Source: Meishania sp964351985
GTDB lineage: Bacteria; Bacteroidota; Bacteroidia; Flavobacteriales; Flavobacteriaceae
Length of the DNA stretch: 64,000 nucleotides
Direction: 5' to 3'
Assembly: GCA_964351985.1 (NCBI GenBank)
Contig: CAYGPR010000002.1
Coordinates: 1-64,000, forward strand
The notes below the pieces were generated by a model. It was given only the letters and a program-made list of their open reading frames with translations. It was not told where the DNA came from and did not search any database. Position 1 is the first letter of the stretch. Each line of letters opens with the position of its first letter. The position numbers were made by a program, and so were the translations under genes. Of this stretch, positions 27,042 to 34,736 are shown in pieces.

Positions 27042-27098
27042 CTGAATTCAAAATCCAGTTCCTTTGGAGTGTGGGTTCGATTCCCACCTCGAGTACTT
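27042..27098 (+). repeat. Right attachment site (attR), displaced tRNA-Leu 3' half
   Basis: It matches the tRNA 3' half at 266-318. There is a 16-bp identical core (27046-27061), a variable arm longer by one base, and a T stem differing by a paired change (GTGGG/CCCAC against GCGGG/CCCGC). The acceptor and discriminator end at 27095. No 5' half exists, so it is not a working tRNA gene. It is the host's original 3' end. Confidence 0.85.
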
Positions 27099-27102
27099 AA
27101 TC

Positions 27103-27127
27103 AAACCTTCCTTTTTTGGGAAGGTTT
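27103..27127 (+). terminator. Displaced original tRNA-Leu terminator
   Basis: AAACCTTCC (27103-27111) pairs with GGAAGGTTT (27119-27127), followed by more T. It stands five bases after the attR repeat, so it presumably ended the host tRNA transcript before insertion. It now insulates the downstream operon from the element. Confidence 0.75.
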
Positions 27128-27201
27128 TTTTGTTTTCGTCACCAGAATATTGCCCGAATCTTTTATAAACTGTATTTTTAGTATCCACCAAAACTGCAAC
27201 G

Positions 27202-28311
27202 ATGGGTACAAGAAGAAATTTTATAGAAAGGCTTACCGTTTCAGCAATCGGACTGCCTTTAGTAACAAATCCGTCAAACTTGTTCGCGGCTTCGGAAGAA
27301 CTTTATCAAGGTCGCATTCTTAATGTGGCCATTATGGGGCTAGGTAGTTATGGTACGCGGGTAGCGGAAGCCATGAAAGATTGTAAAAAAGCCAAATTGG
27401 TCGGGGCCATTAGTGGTACGCCATCAAAGATTACCGATTGGCAGGCGAAATACGGAATCCCAAAGAAGAACTGCTACGATTATGGAAATTTTGATGCAAT
27501 AAAGGACAATCCAGATATCGATGCGGTCTATGTCATAACCCCGAACGGATTGCATTGTGAGCAGACCAAGAGGGTCGCTAAGGCCGGTAAGCATGTAATT
27601 TGCGAAAAACCTATGGGTATCAATGCCAAAGAAGGTCAAGAAATGGTCGATGAATGTGAGATGGCCAACGTAAAATTGTTGATCGGCTATCGTATGCACT
27701 ATGAGCCAAAAACGGTCGAGGTTATCAGAATGCGCCAGGAAGGTGCTTTCGGTCAACCAAAATTTTTTCAAGGCCAATCCGGTTTTGTCATCGGCGATCC
27801 CACGCAATGGCGATTGAATAAAGAACTAGCAGGTGGCGGTGCTATGATGGATATCGGAATTTATTCCATTAACGGGGCGAGATATATGCTCGGCGAAGAA
27901 CCTATTTGGGTAACGGCGCAGGAAACAAAAACCGACCCAGTAAAGTTTAAGGAAGGAGTAGACGAAACCATACAATTTCAAATGGGATTTCCGAGCGGTG
28001 CGGTTGCTAATTGTCTTTCGACCTATGCCATGAACAATTTAGATCGGTTTTTTATGACCGGCAGTGAAGGGTATGTTGAAATGCAACCATCTACAGGCTA
28101 TGGCCCGATCAAGGGCCGCACCCATAAGGGAGAATTGAATCAACCTCACGTCACACACCAGACCCTGCAAATGGACGGTATGGCCGAACTTATTTTTGAA
28201 GGAAAGGAGCCTATAGTTCCTGTCAACGGCGAAGAAGGCGTCAAGGATATGAAGATTATCGATGCCATTTTTAAAGCGGTAAAAACTGGTGGCAAAGTAA
28301 CATTGTCATAA
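27202..28311 (+). CDS. Gfo/Idh/MocA-family oxidoreductase with Tat-like signal
   Basis: A 369-aa protein. The N-terminus TRRNFIERL followed by a hydrophobic stretch resembles a Tat signal. The Rossmann motif GLGSYG is at 46-51 and the family EKP at 135-137, followed by the C-terminal alpha/beta domain (GGGAMMDIGIYSINGARY). This is the glucose-fructose oxidoreductase type with a tightly bound NADP; members oxidise or reduce sugars, often at C3. First gene of an apparent operon with the next two; the substrate is unknown. Confidence 0.88.
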   Translation: MGTRRNFIERLTVSAIGLPLVTNPSNLFAASEELYQGRILNVAIMGLGSYGTRVAEAMKDCKKAKLVGAISGTPSKITDWQAKYGIPKKNCYDYGNFDAIKDNPDIDAVYVITPNGLHCEQTKRVAKAGKHVICEKPMGINAKEGQEMVDECEMANVKLLIGYRMHYEPKTVEVIRMRQEGAFGQPKFFQGQSGFVIGDPTQWRLNKELAGGGAMMDIGIYSINGARYMLGEEPIWVTAQETKTDPVKFKEGVDETIQFQMGFPSGAVANCLSTYAMNNLDRFFMTGSEGYVEMQPSTGYGPIKGRTHKGELNQPHVTHQTLQMDGMAELIFEGKEPIVPVNGEEGVKDMKIIDAIFKAVKTGGKVTLS

Positions 28312-28321
28312 TCAAAATGAA

Positions 28322-29272
28322 ATGTCAGTAATGCAGAATGCCAAAGAGTTATTGGTGGAATGCCATCAGCGAATCAAGCCGCACATCCACAATACTGCTG
28401 TGCTGACCTCACATTTGATTGACGAAAAAGCGGGGTGTTCCTTATTTTTCAAATGTGAGAACTTTCAACGTATGGGAGCCTATAAAATGCGCGGTGCTAC
28501 CAATGCCATTTTGCAACTGACCGAAGAACAAAAGAATAATGGGGTGGTCACCCATTCTTCAGGAAATTTCGCCCAAGCCTTGTCCCTTGCCGCTAAACGA
28601 CTTGGTGTAAAAGCTTACATCGTAATGCCCAGTTCTGCACCGCAGGTCAAAAAAGATGCCGTAACCGGGTATGGTGGTCGAATTATAGAATGTGAACCCA
28701 CTTTAGAGGCCAGAAATGCAGCGGCTCAAAAAATTCAAAACGAGACATCTGCCACTTTTATTCATCCTTCGAATGATGAAGATGTGATTATCGGGCAGGG
28801 CACGGCTTGCTTGGAGCTTTTACAAGAATATCCCGACCTTGATTTTGTGGTCGCCCCTGTCGGTGGGGGTGGGCTTATTGCCGGGTCGGCCTTGGCGGCA
28901 TATTACTTTGGAAATGATTGCAAAGTTTTTGGAGGAGAACCCTATGAAGTAGATGATGCCTACCGTTCTTTAAAAAGCGGAAAAATAGAATCGAATACAA
29001 CTACGAATACGATTGCTGACGGGCTAAGAACACAATTGGGAGATAAAAATTTTCCGATTATTCAAAAGTATGTCAAGGGTATTATTCGAGTAGAAGAGCA
29101 AGAAATTATCGATGCTATGCGACTGGTCTGGGAGCGTATGAAAATTATTATAGAACCTTCAAGTGCGGTAGCCTTGGCGGCAGTATTCGTCAATAAAGAA
29201 CATTTTCAAGGCAAAAAAACCGGAATTATAATTTCCGGAGGTAATGTAGATTTAAAAAACCTTCCCTTTTAA
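28322..29272 (+). CDS. PLP-dependent threonine/serine dehydratase (serine racemase-like)
   Basis: A 316-aa fold-type II PLP enzyme. The Schiff-base lysine is K55 in GAYKMRGA, and the phosphate-binding loop is VGGGGLIAG. The length and the lack of a C-terminal regulatory domain fit the catabolic dehydratase/serine racemase group, such as threo-3-hydroxyaspartate dehydratase. It starts 10 bp after the oxidoreductase stop, so it is probably in the same operon. The exact amino-acid substrate cannot be read. Confidence 0.88.
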   Translation: MSVMQNAKELLVECHQRIKPHIHNTAVLTSHLIDEKAGCSLFFKCENFQRMGAYKMRGATNAILQLTEEQKNNGVVTHSSGNFAQALSLAAKRLGVKAYIVMPSSAPQVKKDAVTGYGGRIIECEPTLEARNAAAQKIQNETSATFIHPSNDEDVIIGQGTACLELLQEYPDLDFVVAPVGGGGLIAGSALAAYYFGNDCKVFGGEPYEVDDAYRSLKSGKIESNTTTNTIADGLRTQLGDKNFPIIQKYVKGIIRVEEQEIIDAMRLVWERMKIIIEPSSAVALAAVFVNKEHFQGKKTGIIISGGNVDLKNLPF

Positions 29273-29283
29273 TTTTTCAAACG

Positions 29284-30696
29284 ATGCATAGAATTTTTAA
29301 AATTTCCTTCTTGAAAATCAACATTCTGGTACTTCTTATAGGATTGATTTCAATATCGTGCAAAGAAACTTCGCGAGCCAACCCCCAAAAAATTGACAAC
29401 CCCCTGACCGATTCACTTTTGGTATATGAGGACTATGTTCCGAAGGAAACCGACATAGTGATTTCACGTTCCGAATATGCCGCTAAGCTTTATGGATTCT
29501 GGCTTGCCCAATGTATCGCCAACTGGACCGGACTGGTCACCGAAATGGATAAAATAGGAATCCCTACCGAAGATGGAAAAGGAGCGGGGTTTTATACACG
29601 CGAAGATTGGGGCATGCCAGACCAACCCAATTTGTGGGGCTCGAACAATTATTCTGAAATCATTGATTTTCTATTTGCAGCTGAGGATAGTATCTGGGGT
29701 GCTGACGATGACACAGATATTGAGTATATCTATCAAAATCTTTTGTACAATAACAAGACCAGCATTTTAACAGGAGAACAGATTCGCGACGGTTGGTTAA
29801 AACATATCAGAACAGAAGAAGAAAATTTTCTATGGGTATCGAACCAGACAGCTTTTGATTTAATGCAAGAAGGAATGATTCCGCCGGCGACAAGTGCTCC
29901 CGAAAACAATGCGGATTATGACATGATCGACGCACAATTGACCACCGAGATTTTTGGCTTTTTCGCTCCTGGAAGACCCGATGTAGCTATGAAAATGGCC
30001 CATTTGCCAATTCAAACAGTGGCACGTCAAAATGCAGAATGGATTTCGGAATTCAACGTTATCATGTATGCTCTAGCTCCTTTGGCGGATAGTAATAAAT
30101 CAATAAAGGAAAATTTACAATTGATGGCTTCCGAGGCACGAAAAAGATTGCCCGACGATTCCTATTCCGCAAAAATGTTCGATTTCGTAAAAAGTCAATA
30201 TGAGTCAGGGGCCACTTGGGAAGAAGCTCGCGACGCCCTTCACGAAAAATATCAGATAAGGCAAGAAGATGGTTACGAATGGGCAACAAAAGATAAAGTC
30301 TGTAATGGCTGTTTCGCCGCAGGGATCAATTTCGGGGCAAGCATCGTAAGTTTGCTTTATGGTGAAGGAGATTTGAAGGAAACTATAAAAATAGGTGCTT
30401 TATGCGGATGGGATTCCGACAACCCGACGGCTACCTGGGGGGGACTTTTAGGCTTTATGCTCGGCAAGGATGGAGTGGAAAAAGCTTTTGATCGAAAGTT
30501 TGCAGAAAAGTTCAATATTCATAGAACACGAATCGGTTTTCCGAACGAGGGAATCGACACTTTTGAAAATATGGCCAAGCAAGGTATATATGTCATAGAT
30601 AGAGCGGTGCAAGAACAAATGGGTGGCGGTGTCGATTTGGAAAAAGATGTTTGGTATGTTCCTAATAAAGGAATAAAAATTCAGGAAGGTAAATAG
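29284..30696 (+). CDS. ADP-ribosylglycohydrolase-family lipoprotein
   Basis: A 470-aa lipoprotein (ISISC, Cys26). It has the two metal-site signatures of the family: WGADDDTD near 138-145 and CGWDSDNPTATWGG late in the protein. Secreted members are common in Bacteroidota, where they more likely remove N- or O-linked sugar or ribosyl groups from small molecules than reverse protein ADP-ribosylation. It starts 11 bp after the dehydratase gene. It converges on the response-regulator gene with only 6 bp between stops. Confidence 0.82.
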   Translation: MHRIFKISFLKINILVLLIGLISISCKETSRANPQKIDNPLTDSLLVYEDYVPKETDIVISRSEYAAKLYGFWLAQCIANWTGLVTEMDKIGIPTEDGKGAGFYTREDWGMPDQPNLWGSNNYSEIIDFLFAAEDSIWGADDDTDIEYIYQNLLYNNKTSILTGEQIRDGWLKHIRTEEENFLWVSNQTAFDLMQEGMIPPATSAPENNADYDMIDAQLTTEIFGFFAPGRPDVAMKMAHLPIQTVARQNAEWISEFNVIMYALAPLADSNKSIKENLQLMASEARKRLPDDSYSAKMFDFVKSQYESGATWEEARDALHEKYQIRQEDGYEWATKDKVCNGCFAAGINFGASIVSLLYGEGDLKETIKIGALCGWDSDNPTATWGGLLGFMLGKDGVEKAFDRKFAEKFNIHRTRIGFPNEGIDTFENMAKQGIYVIDRAVQEQMGGGVDLEKDVWYVPNKGIKIQEGK

Positions 30697-30702
30697 AAAT
30701 TC

Positions 30703-31338
30703 TCAGATTAATTTATGCTCGACCGCAATCTTGATCAACGAGGCGGCATTCGAGACTTCCATTTTTTGCATCAAGTTTCTGCGATGGGTTTCTACGGTAA
30801 GCGGACTTATAAAAAGCTCTTCGGCGATGGTATTCGTGGTCTTCCCTTCAGCGATCAATCGCAGAATATGGGTTTCTCTACGGGTGAGTTTGGGCAGATC
30901 TTTGCTCTCCTGTGATACGGAATCGGCCAGTATTTTCTGCACTTCGCTACCGAAGTAAAAATTACCTTGTTGTACTTGCGAAATGGCACTGACCAGTTCG
31001 TCCGCGGTTGCATTTTTGAGTAGATAACCCTTGACACCGTTTTTGATCATTTGGTTGATGATGCTCGGTTCACTGTATGTGCTCAGGCCAAGAATGCTGA
31101 TTGTGGCACGTTTGTCCAAGATGAGTTTCACCATTTCGACCCCGTTGATGTCGGGCAGGTTGACATCCAAGAGAATAACATCAACGATTTCATTTTCTAG
31201 ATATTCCAGTGTGTCTTTCCCATTGGTAAAAAAGGTTTTTACTTCAACCCGTTCGTCATCGCTCAAAAGGGTTTTTAGGCCTTCGATGACCATCGGGTGG
31301 TCGTCAACTATCAATACGCTTATCGGTTTATGCTGCAT
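30703..31338 (-). CDS. NarL/LuxR-family response regulator
   Basis: A 211-aa protein. The receiver domain has acidic residues D12-D13 and the phosphoacceptor D58 (VILLDVNLPD). A LuxR-type HTH follows at about 148-205 (LTRRETHILRLIAEGKTTNTIAEELFIS). Its start overlaps the end of the histidine kinase gene by 11 bp, so the two form a coupled two-component pair. The target genes are unknown. Confidence 0.92.
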   Translation of the reverse strand: MQHKPISVLIVDDHPMVIEGLKTLLSDDERVEVKTFFTNGKDTLEYLENEIVDVILLDVNLPDINGVEMVKLILDKRATISILGLSTYSEPSIINQMIKNGVKGYLLKNATADELVSAISQVQQGNFYFGSEVQKILADSVSQESKDLPKLTRRETHILRLIAEGKTTNTIAEELFISPLTVETHRRNLMQKMEVSNAASLIKIAVEHKLI

Positions 31339-33337
31339 TTGAGTCTATGGTAATATGTACATTGACCGTGGTACCTTCATTTTCTTCGGTCTGGAAATCA
31401 AGATTTCCTTTTAAATAGGCTACACGCGTACGAAGGTTTGAAAGACCCATGCCACCATTTTCAGTGGTGGCCGCGTCATTTGAAAATCCTACACCATTGT
31501 CTTCAACAGTGATGTCCACTTTATTTCCTTCTCGCATATATTGTACCAAGACCTCTGTGGCCTTCGCGTGTTTTATAGCGTTGTTGATGAGTTCTTGAAT
31601 AACACGGTACATGGTGACTTGTTGGTTGAGGTCGATGCCCTTCTCTGTTCCGTAAAACTGTAGGGTCACTTTGGTATCTTTGCCGGTCATGCTGCTGCAA
31701 TAATCCTTGAGGGCGGCCTGCAATCCGAATTTGACTAGAGTCTCAGGCATCATGTTACGGGCGATGGTTCTAAGTTCTGTTAACGAATCGTCAAGGTCTT
31801 TCATTACCTTTCGCAATTGTTTTTTAGGATACTCCTTCGGCTCGTCCTTATCTAATTTTGAAAGGTTTAGGCTTATTCCCGATAGCCTCCCGCCGAGTCC
31901 ATCATGCAAATCTATAGCGAGTCGTTTGCGCTCTTTTTCCTGCCCTTCGATCATGGCGGAAAATATCTTGTTCTGCTGTTCTTGTTTCAAAAGTTGTACC
32001 TCTGCCTCTTGAATACGCTCTTTTTTACGGGCCTTTCGTAATTTGTTCCTGTAAAAAATATATCCCATAAAAAGCAGTAGCGCCAAGAGGCTGACGATAC
32101 CACCTAATAAATAGGTCTGTGATTTTCTTTTTTCAAGGGCCAGCTCCCCTATCTTTTTTTCATTTTCAAGTTTTAGTATTGCCTTTTCATTTTCGGCCGA
32201 GCTGTATTTCAGCTCGAGCTCTTTATACTTATCCATTGTTTGTTGGGCTTCCAAAAGATAGAATATATCTGTGGCCTGAACATAATCTAGGTAGGCATTT
32301 TTGTAATCGCCATCTTCAGCGGCGTAGCCCGACCTTTTGTAAATTGCCTGGAACATACTGACACTATCATTGCGTGATTGGGCGGCGTCAAAATATTTGG
32401 TCATATAGGTTTTTGCCATATCGTAATCTTCTTTCAGCCCGTGGATGAAGGCATATCGCTGCAATAAAATGCTCGATTGTACCGAATTTTTATCGCCTTG
32501 CACATACGCTTTTGCTTCATCTAAAGAAGCTAAGGCCTTATTATATGCCTTAATGCCCATATAATACATACTCTCCTGTAAATGGAAATTCAAACGATCG
32601 AAGTCGTTGTTCGCTTTTCCTAGATTATTCCTTACTTGATCCAAAACTGTTTTCATTCTTGGAATGGAGTCCATAAAGTAAAGTGCCTGTGTCAATGAAG
32701 TTCTATTAAAAATAGCTTCTGGTGGGTTGCCCAAGGCCTTATAAATGGCATTGCCCCTTTCAAGACTTCGGTAGGCATCTCCGTATTGCCCTAGATTCAA
32801 TCTTCTACTTCCTAAATTGGTATGGGCATTGGCCAAGAACATACTGTCGCCTATGGCTTCAGCCACTGGAAGTACTTTTTCGGTAAATTGAAATTCCGTA
32901 TCGAAATCCCCATTATCGCCATAAGTCAATCCCAGCCAATATTGGCCTTTTATCCAAGTTTTCAAATGTTGTTCTGAAGAATCTTTGGCAATTAGTTTTT
33001 GCGCAAGTTCATTGCCTTTTTCAAGATGTTTTTGAGCTTCCTCGAAAAGGGAGTAATCCCTATAGGCTCCTCCTAATTCGATATAGGCATTGGTCAGTCC
33101 TTTAAGGTAATCGATTTTTTTGCTGATTTCCAAGGCCTTACTTCCCATTTGAAATGATTTCAAAGAATCGATTCCGTTGTAAGCATCTATCATTAGGTTC
33201 ATGATATTCACTTTCGAGGTGTCGGTCTCGGCCAATTTGAGCTCATGTTCAAGACTATCTATTTTCTTTTGGTCACTGTCTTGTGCGGCCGACGAAAAGA
33301 AAATCAGTAAGGCGCAAAATAGAAAGAAGGCACGCAT
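31328..33337 (-). CDS. TPR-containing sensor histidine kinase (HisKA_3)
   Basis: A 669-aa protein with a signal peptide (1-18), periplasmic tetratricopeptide repeats (about 40-370), a coiled stretch, a membrane helix (409-430) and a HisKA_3 domain with the phosphorylated H478 in DLHDGLGG. A HATPase_c domain (about 575-665) carries NNAIKHA and DNGVGF. It is the cognate kinase of the overlapping NarL-type regulator. TPR-sensing kinases of this type are numerous in Flavobacteriia. Confidence 0.92.
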   Translation of the reverse strand: MRAFFLFCALLIFFSSAAQDSDQKKIDSLEHELKLAETDTSKVNIMNLMIDAYNGIDSLKSFQMGSKALEISKKIDYLKGLTNAYIELGGAYRDYSLFEEAQKHLEKGNELAQKLIAKDSSEQHLKTWIKGQYWLGLTYGDNGDFDTEFQFTEKVLPVAEAIGDSMFLANAHTNLGSRRLNLGQYGDAYRSLERGNAIYKALGNPPEAIFNRTSLTQALYFMDSIPRMKTVLDQVRNNLGKANNDFDRLNFHLQESMYYMGIKAYNKALASLDEAKAYVQGDKNSVQSSILLQRYAFIHGLKEDYDMAKTYMTKYFDAAQSRNDSVSMFQAIYKRSGYAAEDGDYKNAYLDYVQATDIFYLLEAQQTMDKYKELELKYSSAENEKAILKLENEKKIGELALEKRKSQTYLLGGIVSLLALLLFMGYIFYRNKLRKARKKERIQEAEVQLLKQEQQNKIFSAMIEGQEKERKRLAIDLHDGLGGRLSGISLNLSKLDKDEPKEYPKKQLRKVMKDLDDSLTELRTIARNMMPETLVKFGLQAALKDYCSSMTGKDTKVTLQFYGTEKGIDLNQQVTMYRVIQELINNAIKHAKATEVLVQYMREGNKVDITVEDNGVGFSNDAATTENGGMGLSNLRTRVAYLKGNLDFQTEENEGTTVNVHITIDSNAA

Positions 33338-33530
33338 TCGTAGCTATGGTTTTATAGTTTCTTAAGAGCCAATATACTATAACTATATGGTACTATAAAT
33401 ACCTTACAATCAATATACTGGAAAACCAGTAGAAAAAAATACAACGAACGGGGTATTTCATAAACTAAGGGTTTCAAATACCTTGCTATCATCAAATAAA
33501 ATCAAATTCTGAAACAATAAATTTTGAATT

Positions 33531-34154
33531 ATGAAAAAAATTAAAAGCGTAGTTGTAACAATGGTATTCGGTCTTTTAAGCTTTAGCTCATTTGCCCAGT
33601 TTGGGGTAAAGGCCGGATTAGGAGTTTCAAACTGCACACTAAAAGATCGCGATGTGAACGCATCTCAAGAGTTGGTCAATGCCGGTTTCGCCTTTCAAAC
33701 AGGTTTTGGTTTCGAAATAGATTTTGGTGATATGGTTTCTTTAGAACCGGCTTTACTGTTCTCGCAAAAAGGTTTTAGCATTGAAAGTACCGATGCTTTT
33801 GATTTCACCAAGGTCAAAACGTTATTTGTCGAAATGCCGGTAAACGTAAAGGTTTATGTAGTCAGCCTTGGTAATTCAGCTAGGTTATATGCACTAGGCG
33901 GAGGTTATGTGGCCTATATGGTTTCGGGGAAATCGAACGGGGAGAAAATCGATATCGGCAGCAAAAGCACCGATGATTTTAAAGCTTTGGACGGTGGCCT
34001 TAATGTAGGGGTCGGTGCGCAACTGTTCGATGCGCTGAACGTCGATATTTCTGGAGGGATAGGAATTGCGAACCTATCAAATGATCAGACCAACGGACTG
34101 ACCAGTAGACTAAACGTGGTTAGGCTTACGGTTACCTATCAATTTGGTGGCTAA
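33531..34154 (+). CDS. Outer-membrane beta-barrel protein (PorT-like)
   Basis: A 207-aa protein with a signal peptide (1-22) cleaved before QFGVKAGLG. Alternating amphipathic strands with glycines run through the sequence and the last strand ends LTVTYQFGG, as in small outer-membrane beta-barrels of the PorT/OmpA-like type. It is divergent from the histidine kinase operon with a 193-bp shared upstream region. Specific function unknown. Confidence 0.8.
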   Translation: MKKIKSVVVTMVFGLLSFSSFAQFGVKAGLGVSNCTLKDRDVNASQELVNAGFAFQTGFGFEIDFGDMVSLEPALLFSQKGFSIESTDAFDFTKVKTLFVEMPVNVKVYVVSLGNSARLYALGGGYVAYMVSGKSNGEKIDIGSKSTDDFKALDGGLNVGVGAQLFDALNVDISGGIGIANLSNDQTNGLTSRLNVVRLTVTYQFGG

Positions 34155-34273
34155 ACGAAATACGAGATGTAAACCTGTAGAAAAATAAGCGGTAGCATAT
34201 TTTTTATAGGCAAGCATTTATACATACATTGTCATGCTATTTTGTATGCCATAAAATTTAACCGAGACCTTTT

Positions 34274-34723
34274 ATGAAACCAACCTTTTGTTTGACAGCT
34301 CTTTTGATTTTCTCGTTTTTAGGATGTAAATCGCAACACTATTCTTTTGAAGAATTGCCTCCGGAAAGGATTGTCTTTGGGAATGGAGGAGGTATAACAG
34401 GTGCTTCGGATACGTATATTCTACTTAAAAACGGGCAACTTTTCCATACAAATTCCTTGACCAAGGAAACCATTGAATTGGAAAAAATCAGCAAGAAGGA
34501 AGCTAAAAAGTGTTTTTCGAAAATAGATTCCTTGAACCTTTCAAAAATGGAGTTCGACCACCCAGGCAATCGATATTACTTTGTTGAGGAAATAAAGGAA
34601 GACGAAACGCATAAAATTACTTGGGGGTCAAACGACCATGAAATCGACGAAAGTTGCAAGACATTTTACAAAGAGTTAATGACCACCACAAAAGATTCCC
34701 GACTTCTCGGGAATGAAAAATAA
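34274..34723 (+). CDS. Hypothetical lipoprotein whose C-terminus is repeat-encoded
   Basis: A 149-aa lipoprotein (SFLGCKS, Cys18). The family is not recognised. The last ten residues (KDSRLLGNEK) are encoded by a dispersed palindromic repeat at 34695-34714, so the native C-terminus has probably been replaced. The end overlaps the longest possible frame of the M4 protease but not its preferred start. Confidence 0.65.
   Translation: MKPTFCLTALLIFSFLGCKSQHYSFEELPPERIVFGNGGGITGASDTYILLKNGQLFHTNSLTKETIELEKISKKEAKKCFSKIDSLNLSKMEFDHPGNRYYFVEEIKEDETHKITWGSNDHEIDESCKTFYKELMTTTKDSRLLGNEK
34695..34714 (+). repeat. ATTCCC-N8-GGGAAT palindromic repeat, copy 1
   Basis: Six-base arms ATTCCC and GGGAAT surround GACTTCTC, with the pairing extending inward by two bases to a 4-nt loop. 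It lies inside the 3' end of the lipoprotein gene. Two more copies lie at 51993-52012 and 52039-52058. The arms match the dRS3 format known from Neisseria. Confidence 0.7.
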
Positions 34724-34736
34724 AATTTCATTGATT

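Larger units (their letters stand above)
270..27061. mobile_element. Integrative mobilizable element in tRNA-Leu (about 26.8 kb)
   Basis: The element is bounded by the intact tRNA-Leu on the left and a displaced tRNA 3' half on the right. A tyrosine recombinase (25673-26887) sits next to the right end. It carries a MobC-like protein and a MobB-type relaxase (22769-25440) and a small HTH protein (21920-22201). No coupling ATPase (VirD4/TraG) or mating-pair genes are present, so it is classed as mobilizable rather than self-transmissible. The cargo at 527-21518 is visibly more AT-rich than the mobilisation genes, which suggests a composite origin. Bounds are the two copies of the 16-bp core. 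Confidence 0.85.

Noticed and set aside
27042..27095. Second tRNA-Leu gene
   Set aside because: Only the 3' half is present. The sequence upstream of 27042 cannot form the acceptor 5' strand or D arm, so it is an attachment-site duplicate.
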